The notes under the pieces were generated by a model, which was given only the letters and a program-made list of their open reading frames with translations, did no database searches and was not told where the DNA came from. A DNA stretch of 64,000 bases from CBDCWQ01 sp965223435 (GTDB taxonomy: Bacteria; Myxococcota; Kuafuiibacteriia; Kuafuiibacteriales; Kuafuiibacteriaceae), in NCBI GenBank assembly GCA_965223435.1, contig CBDCWQ010000020.1, forward strand, positions 558,001 through 622,000, written 5' to 3'. Position 1 is the stretch's first letter. The number at the start of each line of letters is the position of its first letter. Shown here in pieces: positions 52,304 through 60,757 of the stretch. The position numbers and the translations under genes are program-made.

Positions 52304-52636
52304 ATGAGCGAATTGACCTGCCAGGAAGTCTTCGAAAAACATATTCCCGAACGCCTGGCTGCCAAGCCCGAGGTCGTCCAGCAGATCAACAACGCCTACC
52401 AGTTTGAGATCACCGGCGACGGCGGAGGTTCGTGGGTTGTGGACCTGACCAAAACCGCAGACTTTGTGTCTGCCGGCTCTATCGATGAGCCCGGCGTCAC
52501 CGTGACCATGACCGCCAAAGACTTTGTGGCTCTGGTCGAGGGCAAACTCAATGGCCAAATGGCCTTCATGTCGGGCAAGCTGAAGATCAAAGGCGACATG
52601 TCGTTGGCGCTCAAGCTTCAACAGATTTTGGGCTAG
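52304..52636 (+). CDS. SCP2 sterol-binding domain protein
   Basis: 110 residues from ATG at 52304, preceded by AGGAAGGAACC. A single SCP2 domain: QFEITGDGGGSWVVDL, then VTMTAKDFVALVEGKLNGQMAFMSGKLKIKGDMSLALKLQ, the classic K-L-x-x-x-x-A-F-M-x-G-K-L-x-I-x-G-D motif. These small proteins bind lipids or acyl-CoA in a hydrophobic tunnel. It is divergent from HMG-CoA lyase, which fits a loose lipid/acyl-CoA theme. It ends 142 bp before the tRNA gene. Confidence 0.92.
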   Translation: MSELTCQEVFEKHIPERLAAKPEVVQQINNAYQFEITGDGGGSWVVDLTKTADFVSAGSIDEPGVTVTMTAKDFVALVEGKLNGQMAFMSGKLKIKGDMSLALKLQQILG

Positions 52637-52777
52637 CCATCTGGTCGGTGGAGTCTGCCGAGTCGCGCCGATCGAGCTGGGATTCCCCTTCCACTGTCTG
52701 GATAAGCGTCTCTGAGCACATTATCCAAGATATTTTGATTGACGTCGCGCCGTTCCTACGTACACTCCGGCCTTCGC

Positions 52778-52851
<74 letters not shown>

Positions 52852-52871
52852 CTAAGTTGGGTAAGATTCTC

Positions 52872-52905
52872 GGGTGGTTGACTGAAAGGTCAACCACCCT
52901 TTTTT
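52872..52905 (+). terminator. rho-independent terminator of the tRNA
   Basis: Stem GGGTGGTTGAC (52872-52882) / GTCAACCACCC (52889-52899), 11 perfect base pairs, loop TGAAAG, followed by a T-run of six (52900-52905). It is strong and closely downstream of the tRNA. Confidence 0.92.
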
Positions 52906-52978
52906 ATTGGTCTCTTAGGTACTGCCCAAATACTGCCCCCCAGTTTGCTCATCGGTTGCGGTGAGGTAGGTCGAACTC

Positions 52979-53185
52979 ATGACCGAGGCAGTTCGCCGCA
53001 TACTTGTTGATGCTGATGAGAAAGGACAATCGGAGAGGCCACGCGGCTTGAAGACGAAGCAAGCTCTAGAACGGGTTCTCAGCCTCAGGCCCAAGGTAGA
53101 GAAGATTTTAGGCGTCGAGCTCACGGTCGACACGCGAGTTCAAGATGCTTCCTACCTCAGTAAATGTCCGACGTGGCCGTCCTGA
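52979..53185 (+). CDS. small unknown ORF in atypical DNA after the tRNA
   Basis: 68 codons from ATG at 52979 (MTEAVRRILVDADEKG). Charged and helical (KTKQALERVLSLRPKVEKILG), no domain recognised. A second frame that overlaps its end (ATG at 53166, MSDVAVLTRMV) could continue it if a base were missing, so this may be a decayed or frameshifted gene. It is located 128 bp after the tRNA, just downstream of a TACTGCCC direct repeat. Confidence 0.35.
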   Translation: MTEAVRRILVDADEKGQSERPRGLKTKQALERVLSLRPKVEKILGVELTVDTRVQDASYLSKCPTWPS

Positions 53186-53264
53186 CCCGAATGGTTTCCT
53201 TTGCTTTGAGGCCCTCCATGGCAACAGAAAATACGAGAATTCTTACGCTAGGAACACAGTCGAT

Positions 53265-54203
53265 ATGAGAGATCTGGTAGGAATCGGGACGCCGCTCAAA
53301 AACACAGTTTTCATAGCGATCCTTCTACTCAGCGTCGAAGCTTGTCGTGCACCCATTCAATCCAATCATCCTCGGGCGCCTCCCTCGGGCGTTGTCCGAG
53401 CCAGTGGTACCGAATCGCAGGACGACCGTGAGCAGCTGAGGGAAATCGTAAAGACGATTTATCTCGGACAGTTATACCCGTCCGGAAATGTCTATCTGAG
53501 ATCCTTTCGTGAAGACTCCTCTAAGAAGGAGAGCTTTTGGCCGTCGCGGGTTCGTCTCACTAGCCTGTTAAGCAAGAGCCCTGATGCAGCGATGTTTCAC
53601 GATGCCAGCTTCTTCGAGGTGCTCGCAGACGAAACAGGTTCGGAGGGCGGAACGTCTGTCATGCAGACTCGCTACATTCCAGGCTTTGAGCACATGGACG
53701 CTGAACACGAAGGATGTGATGTCGGGTCGAAGGGAACTAAGAACTCTAAGTTTGTCTATGAGATGGTTGATGGAGTCCCCGATGAATTCTTTGATGCGAT
53801 CTCTGATCACTGCGAATCGAATGAGGGCGTTGCCGTGTACAAGGTTAAGCCTAACCAACATACATCGTACTCTGTTATTGCCAGTTCGGCAGGTTTCGAC
53901 GTTCGATCCATCGAAAGAATCCCCGGACACAAACGGCCTTTGGCCGAAGGTGAAAAGTCTGTCGTTGAACAGGCAAAGGCCGAAATCAACAAAGAGGAGT
54001 GCAACACAGAACCCGTTTCTTTTGACGACGCGACGGTGATTTTCTCAGCCCGGATTGGCGGTACGTCGTCGTCGATTCGGATTTCTCACTATGATACGCC
54101 TGGCTGCGCCGGTCATCTCGCTTCGGTTTACATTCTGGACGTTTTGTCCGGAATGAATGTTCTCGGTACGTACGAACTAATCCAATATCGAGGGGCCTTG
54201 TGA
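53265..54203 (+). CDS. lipoprotein, unknown
   Basis: About 312 residues from ATG at 53265; earlier in-frame starts give no signal peptide. The signal (NTVFIAILLLSVEAC) ends in a lipobox, so it is membrane-anchored. The mature part is polar, with Cys at several positions (HEGCDVG, HCESNE, EECNTE, PGCAGHL), and has no recognised domain. Codon use and composition appear lower in GC than most neighbours, which fits recent acquisition next to the tRNA. No mobility gene is seen with it. Confidence 0.65.
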   Translation: MRDLVGIGTPLKNTVFIAILLLSVEACRAPIQSNHPRAPPSGVVRASGTESQDDREQLREIVKTIYLGQLYPSGNVYLRSFREDSSKKESFWPSRVRLTSLLSKSPDAAMFHDASFFEVLADETGSEGGTSVMQTRYIPGFEHMDAEHEGCDVGSKGTKNSKFVYEMVDGVPDEFFDAISDHCESNEGVAVYKVKPNQHTSYSVIASSAGFDVRSIERIPGHKRPLAEGEKSVVEQAKAEINKEECNTEPVSFDDATVIFSARIGGTSSSIRISHYDTPGCAGHLASVYILDVLSGMNVLGTYELIQYRGAL

Positions 54204-54305
54204 CCGCAAGCAATGCTTGTTGCCGCATGTTCAGCACAGTCTGTGTGCGTCCGCGGTGGATGTCACTCGGTGTTAGAAGCGCCGAGCCGGAGCCGCACTC
54301 GGCGA

Positions 54306-55676
54306 TCAGTGAGATTGCTCTTGGCCAGGTGTTGGTTTTTCTTGGATCGGCTCTGTGGGGGCTTTTGGCATGGGTGGGGCAGCGGCGGCGGCTACGTTTG
54401 ACCAATTGATGTTGCGCGTCACGATCATGACCACGCCGAGGGCTAAGAATATGGCCCACGATCCCACCAGGAGGGCGGTCCGCTCTTGGGTCAAGGTGAT
54501 GAAGAGGACCGCGTACTGGGCGCTGAGGCAGCCGCCGCATATGAGGGCGTTTTTGGTCGTGCCGAGGACTGCGCGGGTGTAACCCGTGACCAAGGCGACC
54601 ACCGCTGCTGCGGCCACAAGAAATGCCAGCTGAAACCGCATGTGCTCACTTTGGGCGAGAACCAGCAGGTAAAAGATGACCAGGGCCAAGCCCACAAGCG
54701 TGTACTGCACGACATGGACGTGAAGCTTTTGGGTGATTTCAAAAAGAAAGAAGGTCGTGAAGGTCAGAAGCACCACAAACAGGGCATATTTGACCAGGCG
54801 CGTGACGAGTGCATATTGGCCGACCGGGGTCACGAACCGGACACCGCTGGCCGGTTCTTCACCTAGGTGTCGGGGGAGTTCACGGGGGTCTTGCAGGAGG
54901 GGGCCCGAGGGTGCGGAATGCAAAAAGTCCCAGCGGGCACGAAAGCCTGTTTCTTCAACTTTTCGTTTTTGCGGCAGCTGACCGACAAAGCCTGGGTGGG
55001 CCCAGTTCGATGACAGGCTCCAAGATGCGCGTCGTCCAATGGGCGCAAATTGAAAAGATTCGGCGCCCGTCACCGCGAGGCGGGCCGAAAAATGAACGAT
55101 GGGGCTTTTGAGGGTTGATTCAACTGTGACAGGGGCCTCCAGTGTGAACGGGACTTCGCGATAGACGTTTTCTTTGAAGTCAGAGCGCACGCTGGCGGCG
55201 CCAAAAGTGAGCTCCAGCCGTACGTTTCGCGCGTCGCCTTTTTCGACAAGCACGAACCACGAGGCCTCTTCGAGGCGCAAGTCTGTCCCCTGAGGAATGC
55301 GAAAGTGCCCTTCAAGGGTGAGCTCGCCGGCGTAGGTCGGATAACGGTAAAGGCCTCGATAACGCTCCAGCGCTTCGAGGCTGCCGCTGAGTTTCATCTC
55401 CTCAGCCACGAGGTGCTGCCATTTTGCGGAGCTTGTCGTCGGGATGCGCAGGAACGGACCTCTCAAGGTGACCCCGTTCCCCCAGGTTCGGCCGAGTTCG
55501 CTTCGAACCTCCACCATGCGCGCCTCTCGTTCGTCGACCAGTTTTTGAATCATCTTGGTGGGGATCACGAGTAAAAAGGCCATGCCGCCGATGGCACCCA
55601 ACTTGAAGAGACCGCCGAATAGGGCTCTGGCAACCGACGAGGTGTGCGTGGGTTTGTTTGCACTGCTGAGTTGCAT
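54306..55676 (-). CDS. creD: CreD-family inner-membrane protein
   Basis: About 456 residues from ATG at 55676. Typical CreD order: an N-terminal helix followed by the conserved PTKMIQKLVDEREARMVEVRSELGRTWGNGVTLRGPFLRIP, a large periplasmic beta-rich part, then about five transmembrane helices in the C-terminal third (LVKYALFVVLLTFTTFFLFEITQKL, VQYTLVGLALVIFYLLVLAQSE). The function of CreD is poorly known. It is linked to the CreBC two-component system in enterobacteria, and neither creB nor creC is here. It ends with a Pro/Lys/Gln-rich tail. It is divergent from the ABC transporter gene at 55835. Confidence 0.88.
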   Translation of the reverse strand: MQLSSANKPTHTSSVARALFGGLFKLGAIGGMAFLLVIPTKMIQKLVDEREARMVEVRSELGRTWGNGVTLRGPFLRIPTTSSAKWQHLVAEEMKLSGSLEALERYRGLYRYPTYAGELTLEGHFRIPQGTDLRLEEASWFVLVEKGDARNVRLELTFGAASVRSDFKENVYREVPFTLEAPVTVESTLKSPIVHFSARLAVTGAESFQFAPIGRRASWSLSSNWAHPGFVGQLPQKRKVEETGFRARWDFLHSAPSGPLLQDPRELPRHLGEEPASGVRFVTPVGQYALVTRLVKYALFVVLLTFTTFFLFEITQKLHVHVVQYTLVGLALVIFYLLVLAQSEHMRFQLAFLVAAAAVVALVTGYTRAVLGTTKNALICGGCLSAQYAVLFITLTQERTALLVGSWAIFLALGVVMIVTRNINWSNVAAAAAPPMPKAPTEPIQEKPTPGQEQSH

Positions 55677-55834
55677 ACGGTTCAGTTTGTTGTCTTGGGG
55701 TTGCGAAGTGCCGAAGGTCGGGCGAAGGCATCGTCCAATTCTGGTGCAAAACCTGTGCGGGCGGGGGCCCATGACCCGATTTACCCTAGCGAGGGCTTGT
55801 CGGACGCGGTATACATGCCGACCGCGGCCCCGCC

Positions 55835-56590
55835 TTGATTGAATTCAAAGACGTCAGCAAGAGCTTTGTCGATGGGCGTGGTCGATCGGTCGCGGCGGTT
55901 CGCAGTCTCAATCTGAGGGTAGAAGATGGTGAGATCCTGTGTTTGGTCGGTACCAGCGGATGTGGGAAAACGACGACGCTTCGACTGGTCAATCGGTTAA
56001 TTGAAGCGACTGGGGGTCACATTTACGTTGGCTCGCAGGAGGTCCGGGCGCTCGATCCCATCCGCTTACGAAGAAGGATCGGGTACGTCATTCAGACCGG
56101 AGGCCTTTTTCCCCATATGACGGTCGCCGAAAATGTGGGACTGCTTGGCCGGGTAGAACGGTGGGCGGAGCGGGATGTGGCTGAGCGTGTGGACACGCTC
56201 TTGCGCTTGGTGAACCTAAGCCCCGAAGCGTTTCGTGGGCGGTACCCCGCAGAACTCTCAGGTGGTCAGCGACAAAGAGTTGGGGTTGCGCGCGCTTTGG
56301 TCCTCGACCCTGCATATGTACTCATGGATGAGCCTTTTGGGGCGCTGGATCCGATGACCAAAAAAGATATTCACGATGAGTTTCTTGCCCTCCAAGAAAA
56401 AGTCCAAAAGACCATTGTTCTTGTGACTCACGACATGGAGGAGGCTTTTCGGTTGGGGAGTCGGGTTGCCATCATGCACGAGGGTGAGCTCTTGCAGGTG
56501 GGTACGGAGGACGAATTTCGAACTTCTCCTCAAACGCCGTTTGTGCGCGATTTTCTAAGCCAACACTTGGTTCGCCGGGGTTCGGTTTGA
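55835..56590 (+). CDS. osmoprotectant/glycine-betaine-type ABC transporter ATPase
   Basis: 251 residues, TTG start at 55835 (reads MIEFKDVSKSF). Walker A GTSGCGKTTT, ABC signature LSGGQRQRVGVARAL, Walker B VLMDEPFGALDP. It resembles OpuCA/ProV but lacks the C-terminal CBS domains found in many (251 rather than about 380 residues), which would remove that form of ionic-strength sensing. It is followed by the fused binding protein-permease gene, starting 10 bp after this stop. The substrate is probably a quaternary amine such as betaine, carnitine or choline, by family. Confidence 0.92.
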   Translation: MIEFKDVSKSFVDGRGRSVAAVRSLNLRVEDGEILCLVGTSGCGKTTTLRLVNRLIEATGGHIYVGSQEVRALDPIRLRRRIGYVIQTGGLFPHMTVAENVGLLGRVERWAERDVAERVDTLLRLVNLSPEAFRGRYPAELSGGQRQRVGVARALVLDPAYVLMDEPFGALDPMTKKDIHDEFLALQEKVQKTIVLVTHDMEEAFRLGSRVAIMHEGELLQVGTEDEFRTSPQTPFVRDFLSQHLVRRGSV

Positions 56591-56600
56591 AGGGCTCGTG

Positions 56601-58331
56601 ATGATGCGTCTGGTTCTAAGAAACGGAAGCGAGCTTTGCGAGCGGATGTGTGCAGCAGGCGGGTTCTCCCCGTCGATCGCTGCGCAAGGCCGCCTCCGAC
56701 CTTCAAATTTCTCGGACCGTTATATTGTGCGTGGCGTGCGAGGGGCGCTGATCTGGAGTGTCGGTGTAGTGTTGCTGGTGGTGGCGAATAGTGCCTATGC
56801 GGGCCCCGAAACCAAACCGCTGGTGGTGGCCAGCAAGAGCTTCACGGAGTCGCGCATTCTCGGGGAGCTTATGGCCCAGATGATTGAGGCCCATACCGAG
56901 GTTCCCGTCAAAAGAAAAATGGGGCTTGGCGGCACGCTAATTTGTTTTACCGCACTCAAGAACGGCGAAGTAGATTTGTACCCGGACTACACCGGCACGG
57001 CGTGGGCGGTTCTTCTTAAGGAGACCAAGAAGGTTCATGATCCGTTACAGACCTTTCTTCATGTCCAGCGTCGATTTCGAAAAGCGTACCAAATTGCACT
57101 GCTCGATCCCTTTGGTTTGAACAACTCATACGCCCTCGCTATGGTCGAGGCTAAGGCAAACGCACTGGGCATTCGGCGCATATCCGATCTGGTGGAGCAC
57201 GGCCCCGGCCTTAAGGCTGGTGTCAGCATGGAGTTTTTGAATCGAGAAGATGGCTACCCCGGTCTTGAAAAGAGTTATGGCCTGAAGTTCCAAGAGCTCA
57301 AGGGCATGGAGCACGGCCTTGCCTACGAGGCCATTGTTGCCGGACAGATTGATGTCATTGATGCGTATACGACGGACGGCAAACTCCTTCGGTACAAGTT
57401 GCGGGTGCTCCAAGACGATCGGCGTTTCTTTCCCCCCTACAACGCTGCGCCGCTGGTAAGACAAGCGGCCCTGGACGCTCACCCCGAAATCGAAGAGGTC
57501 TTGGGACGGCTTGCTTTTCGTCTCATGGATGCGCGCATGCAGCATCTCAATCACCGGGTGGAGACGGATGGTCTCAGTTTTTCGGAAGCGGCGCGTGAGT
57601 TTTTGGTGAGCGAAAGATTGCTTGATTCGGCTTCAACACCAGCGCCAGAGGCCACGCTCAACCCAAAAGGCGAGACCCGTCAAAGTGTGGGCTTTTTGGC
57701 CTTGATGCGAAAACGGCTTGGAGTCACGCTTCGTTTGACGTGGCAGCACTTGTTCTTGACCGTCTTGGCGGTGGCGCTCGCGACGCTTTTTGCGGTGCCG
57801 CTGGGCATTTCGATGACATGGTCGGAGGGATTACGCAAAGGGGTGCTTGGCATTGCGGGCGTGCTCCAAACCATTCCCAGTTTGGCGCTGCTCGCGTTTA
57901 TGATCCCGATTCCGGGGTTGGGTTTGGGCGTCAACGCGGCGGTTGCGGCGCTTTTCTTGTACGCCGTTTTGCCGATCTTACGCAACACATACACCGGCAT
58001 CACCGAGGTCGATCCGGATCTTTTAGAGGCCGCCCGTGGCATTGGCCTGACACGCGGGCAGATTCTCGTCCGGGTCGAACTCCCCCTCGCGGCCCGCACG
58101 ATCATGGCGGGCATTCGTACGTCGATGGTCATCAGCGTGGGCGTGGCCACTTTGGCCGCTTTCATTGGGGCGGGCGGGCTGGGCGAGCCGATTCTGACCG
58201 GGCTTCAGCTGAGCGATACTTATCTTATCTTGTCCGGTGCGATTCCTGCGGCACTGCTTGCGCTCCTCGTTGATTTTTTGCTCGGGTGGACGGAACGCGG
58301 CCTGACGCCCCGGGGCCTGGAGGTGAACTGA
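56601..58331 (+). CDS. ABC transporter: substrate-binding domain fused to permease
   Basis: About 576 residues from ATG at 56601. Residues about 47-67 form a signal/anchor helix (ALIWSVGVVLLVVANSAYA). Residues about 73-345 are an OpuAC/OsmF-type binding domain (VASKSFTESRILGELMAQMIE, then GEVDLYPDYTGTAWAVLL). Residues about 370-570 are the permease (TWQHLFLTVLAVALATLFAVPLG, then the EAA-like loop EAARGIGLTRGQILVRVELP). In most known fusions of this family the permease comes first and the binding domain last; here the order is reversed. It overlaps the next gene (TGATG). With the ATPase it should form a complete importer. Confidence 0.9.
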   Translation: MMRLVLRNGSELCERMCAAGGFSPSIAAQGRLRPSNFSDRYIVRGVRGALIWSVGVVLLVVANSAYAGPETKPLVVASKSFTESRILGELMAQMIEAHTEVPVKRKMGLGGTLICFTALKNGEVDLYPDYTGTAWAVLLKETKKVHDPLQTFLHVQRRFRKAYQIALLDPFGLNNSYALAMVEAKANALGIRRISDLVEHGPGLKAGVSMEFLNREDGYPGLEKSYGLKFQELKGMEHGLAYEAIVAGQIDVIDAYTTDGKLLRYKLRVLQDDRRFFPPYNAAPLVRQAALDAHPEIEEVLGRLAFRLMDARMQHLNHRVETDGLSFSEAAREFLVSERLLDSASTPAPEATLNPKGETRQSVGFLALMRKRLGVTLRLTWQHLFLTVLAVALATLFAVPLGISMTWSEGLRKGVLGIAGVLQTIPSLALLAFMIPIPGLGLGVNAAVAALFLYAVLPILRNTYTGITEVDPDLLEAARGIGLTRGQILVRVELPLAARTIMAGIRTSMVISVGVATLAAFIGAGGLGEPILTGLQLSDTYLILSGAIPAALLALLVDFLLGWTERGLTPRGLEVN

Positions 58332-59869
58332 TGGTGGGGCGTGGGTCTGAGCGCGAGCCTTCGGCCGGCAAGTCGGAGGACGCGGGCGCGAAAGGGCGGG
58401 GGCTCGCAGCACGGGTTCAGGCTGCGGGACGCTTTTTGGGGCCTGGCTCGGCTGTTTTGGTCTTTTTGCTGATGTCGGGTCTGCCAACCATGACCCACGC
58501 CGGCCGGGTGTCGGCTGCTTTGGCCGCCTGGATGGCCGTGTGGTGGTTGACGGAAGCGGTCCACGTTTCGGTGACGGCGCTTTTGCCCGTGACCGTTCTC
58601 CCTATCCTTGGCGGTGCAACGGTCAAGGCTGCGGCTGCACCGTATGGTCACCCGCTCATTTTTCTTTTCATGGGCGGGTTCATGCTTTCCCTCGCCATGG
58701 AGCGTTTTGGGCTCCACCGTCGAATTGCGCTTTTGATCCTGAGTGTTGTGGGGGGAAAACCGGCCAACATCGTGGGTGGTTTTATGATCAGCAGCGCGGT
58801 GATGAGCATGTGGGTGTCGAATACCGCCACCGCGATTATGATGCTGCCCATCGCGGCCAGTGTTCTTAAGACCGCTGGTTCGGGAGATGACCCCGGTACT
58901 GCGGGTCAAGGGGCCCTTGATGCAGCCCAGAACTTTGGCATCGCGTCGCTTTTGGGCATTGCCTATGGGTGCTCGATTGGCGGAATGGGGACGATTGTCG
59001 GAAGTCCGCCCAACTTGTTTGTGGTTTCGTACCTCCGCGAGCATTTCGAACGCGACATCAGTTTTTTGGAGTGGATGAAGTTCGGACTGCCCTTGGTCGT
59101 TGTGCTTCTTCCGCTGACTTGGTTTCTCCTGACGCAGGTTTTTTATCCGCTTGGGGCTGTGCATCGAGAAACCCATGGTCGCTCGTTCAAACAAGAGCTT
59201 CGCGAGATGGGGCCCGTAGGGCGTGGGGAGTGGGTGGTCTTGTTCGTGTTTGGCGCTACGGTGCTGGGCTGGTTGTTTCGTCCTCTGTTGGCTCGGTTTG
59301 AGCTACATTCGGTGACTCCATTGGCCGGGTTGAGCGACGCAGGCATTGCGATGATGGGCGCGTGTATCCTTTTTTTGATACCCGTTGACCGGGCGCGGGG
59401 CGTTTTTGCGATGAATTGGGACACTGCGTCGAGGCTTCCTTGGGGGATCTTGCTCCTCTTCGGGGGAGGCTTGAGCTTGGCTTCTGCGTTGGCCAGCAAC
59501 AAAGTTGATCAGTTGATCGGAACCGCTTTGTCGGGGCTCGGAGCCATTCCCCAGTGGTCCATTGTGTTGCTGGTCGTGGTCACGGTGGTTTTTGTGACCG
59601 AGCTCACCAGCAACACCGCAACCACCGCAACCCTGGTTCCGATTCTCGCCGGCATCGCCCCGGGACTCGGGGTACACCGTGAGCTCCTCATGATCCCTGC
59701 GGCCATGGCCGCCAGTTGCGCGTTCATGATGCCGGTTGCGACCCCGCCCAACGCCATCGTGTTTGGCTCGGGGATGATCACCATTCCCCAGATGGCGCGA
59801 GCAGGGATTTGGCTGAACGGCGTGGCGGCGCTGACGATACTCGTGTTCAGTTTGCTGGTTCTGGGCTGA
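58331..59869 (+). CDS. SLC13/DASS-type sodium:anion symporter
   Basis: 512 residues from ATG at 58331, overlapping the previous stop. Multi-helix transporter of the divalent-anion family. The Asn-Thr motif SVWVSNTATAIMMLPIA-like (MWVSNTATAIM) in the middle and TELTSNTATTATLVPILA in the C-terminal half are the SNT substrate/sodium motifs of the family. Likely substrates are dicarboxylates (succinate, malate) or sulfate; this cannot be resolved. A polar N-terminus of about 45 residues precedes the first helix. Coupling to the osmoprotectant transporter is only through the overlap, with no evident metabolic link. Confidence 0.92.
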   Translation: MVGRGSEREPSAGKSEDAGAKGRGLAARVQAAGRFLGPGSAVLVFLLMSGLPTMTHAGRVSAALAAWMAVWWLTEAVHVSVTALLPVTVLPILGGATVKAAAAPYGHPLIFLFMGGFMLSLAMERFGLHRRIALLILSVVGGKPANIVGGFMISSAVMSMWVSNTATAIMMLPIAASVLKTAGSGDDPGTAGQGALDAAQNFGIASLLGIAYGCSIGGMGTIVGSPPNLFVVSYLREHFERDISFLEWMKFGLPLVVVLLPLTWFLLTQVFYPLGAVHRETHGRSFKQELREMGPVGRGEWVVLFVFGATVLGWLFRPLLARFELHSVTPLAGLSDAGIAMMGACILFLIPVDRARGVFAMNWDTASRLPWGILLLFGGGLSLASALASNKVDQLIGTALSGLGAIPQWSIVLLVVVTVVFVTELTSNTATTATLVPILAGIAPGLGVHRELLMIPAAMAASCAFMMPVATPPNAIVFGSGMITIPQMARAGIWLNGVAALTILVFSLLVLG

Positions 59870-59883
59870 AAGACCGGGGGAGG

Positions 59884-60636
59884 TTACGGCCTTTGGGGTT
59901 TGATGATGCCTAAGGTCGCGCCGGTGGGATCGGTGAAAATGGCAAAACGACCCACACCGGGAATGTCGGTACAGTCCTTTCTTTTGGTGGCTCCGAGTTC
60001 GACCGCGTGTCGAAGCGTGTCGTCGCAGTTTTGGACGTGGACGTAGGGCAGCCACTTGGTGGGGACTTGGGCGCTTGGGATCTGAAGCACGCCCGCCCGG
60101 GGGGCGCCGCCTGTTTTGAGGATGTAGTAGGTGCCTTCGGGCATGGCCATGGTGTCGACCTCATAGCCGAGCGTTTTTTGGTAAAAGGCGGCGGCGGCTG
60201 ACGCATCGCTGCTCCAAAGTTCGTTCCAATGCCAGCCGCCGACGACCGAAGGTTGGTCTTCGGGGTCGCCGTGGGCGCTGGCAAAAAGCATGAAGGGGAT
60301 GCCTTGGGCGTCGGCAACCGGCGCGACCCGCCCCACCTCAGCAAGGTCAAATGCGGGTGCGGGGGCTTGGCCTCCGCCCTCTAGGACGGCCTTTCGACGG
60401 TCATCCACGTCTTCGACCGACAAATACGATGCCCAGTGGCTCTTCTTAGGGTCGCCTTGGGGTTTGACGAAGCCACCGATCGCGGTATCGCCATTTTTGA
60501 ACGCGTCGTACATGGTTCCGCCGATGGGCATGGGCGCCAGCGTCCAGCCAAGGAGCTTGGTGTAGAAGGCTTCGCCTTCGACGATGCGGTCGGTGATGAG
60601 TTCGAACCAAACGAATTTTCCCTGAATGCGTGTCAT
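59884..60636 (-). CDS. double VOC-domain (glyoxalase-like) protein
   Basis: 250 residues from ATG at 60636 with a GGAGG ribosome site, two tandem VOC domains. The first is about 5-125 (FVWFELITDRIVEGEAFYTKLLGW, MLFASAHGD); the second is about 135-250 (WNELWSSDASAAAAFYQKTLGY, FAIFTDPTGATLGI). Zinc-like His/Glu positions are present but incomplete, so catalytic activity is not sure. Such CFP-30-type proteins commonly appear beside ECF42 sigma factors and DGPF proteins, as here (121 bp from the sigma gene). Confidence 0.88.
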   Translation of the reverse strand: MTRIQGKFVWFELITDRIVEGEAFYTKLLGWTLAPMPIGGTMYDAFKNGDTAIGGFVKPQGDPKKSHWASYLSVEDVDDRRKAVLEGGGQAPAPAFDLAEVGRVAPVADAQGIPFMLFASAHGDPEDQPSVVGGWHWNELWSSDASAAAAFYQKTLGYEVDTMAMPEGTYYILKTGGAPRAGVLQIPSAQVPTKWLPYVHVQNCDDTLRHAVELGATKRKDCTDIPGVGRFAIFTDPTGATLGIIKPQRP

Positions 60637-60757
60637 GTTTTCCTCCGTTGTCGCGTAGACACCCAAGAGACGATCGGGCCCTCGAAAATTCGACCAGCCA
60701 TGGCACAAGGAGGGGTTCTACGCCCCATCCTCCCGCGGCGTCTGATGGCAATAGGGA

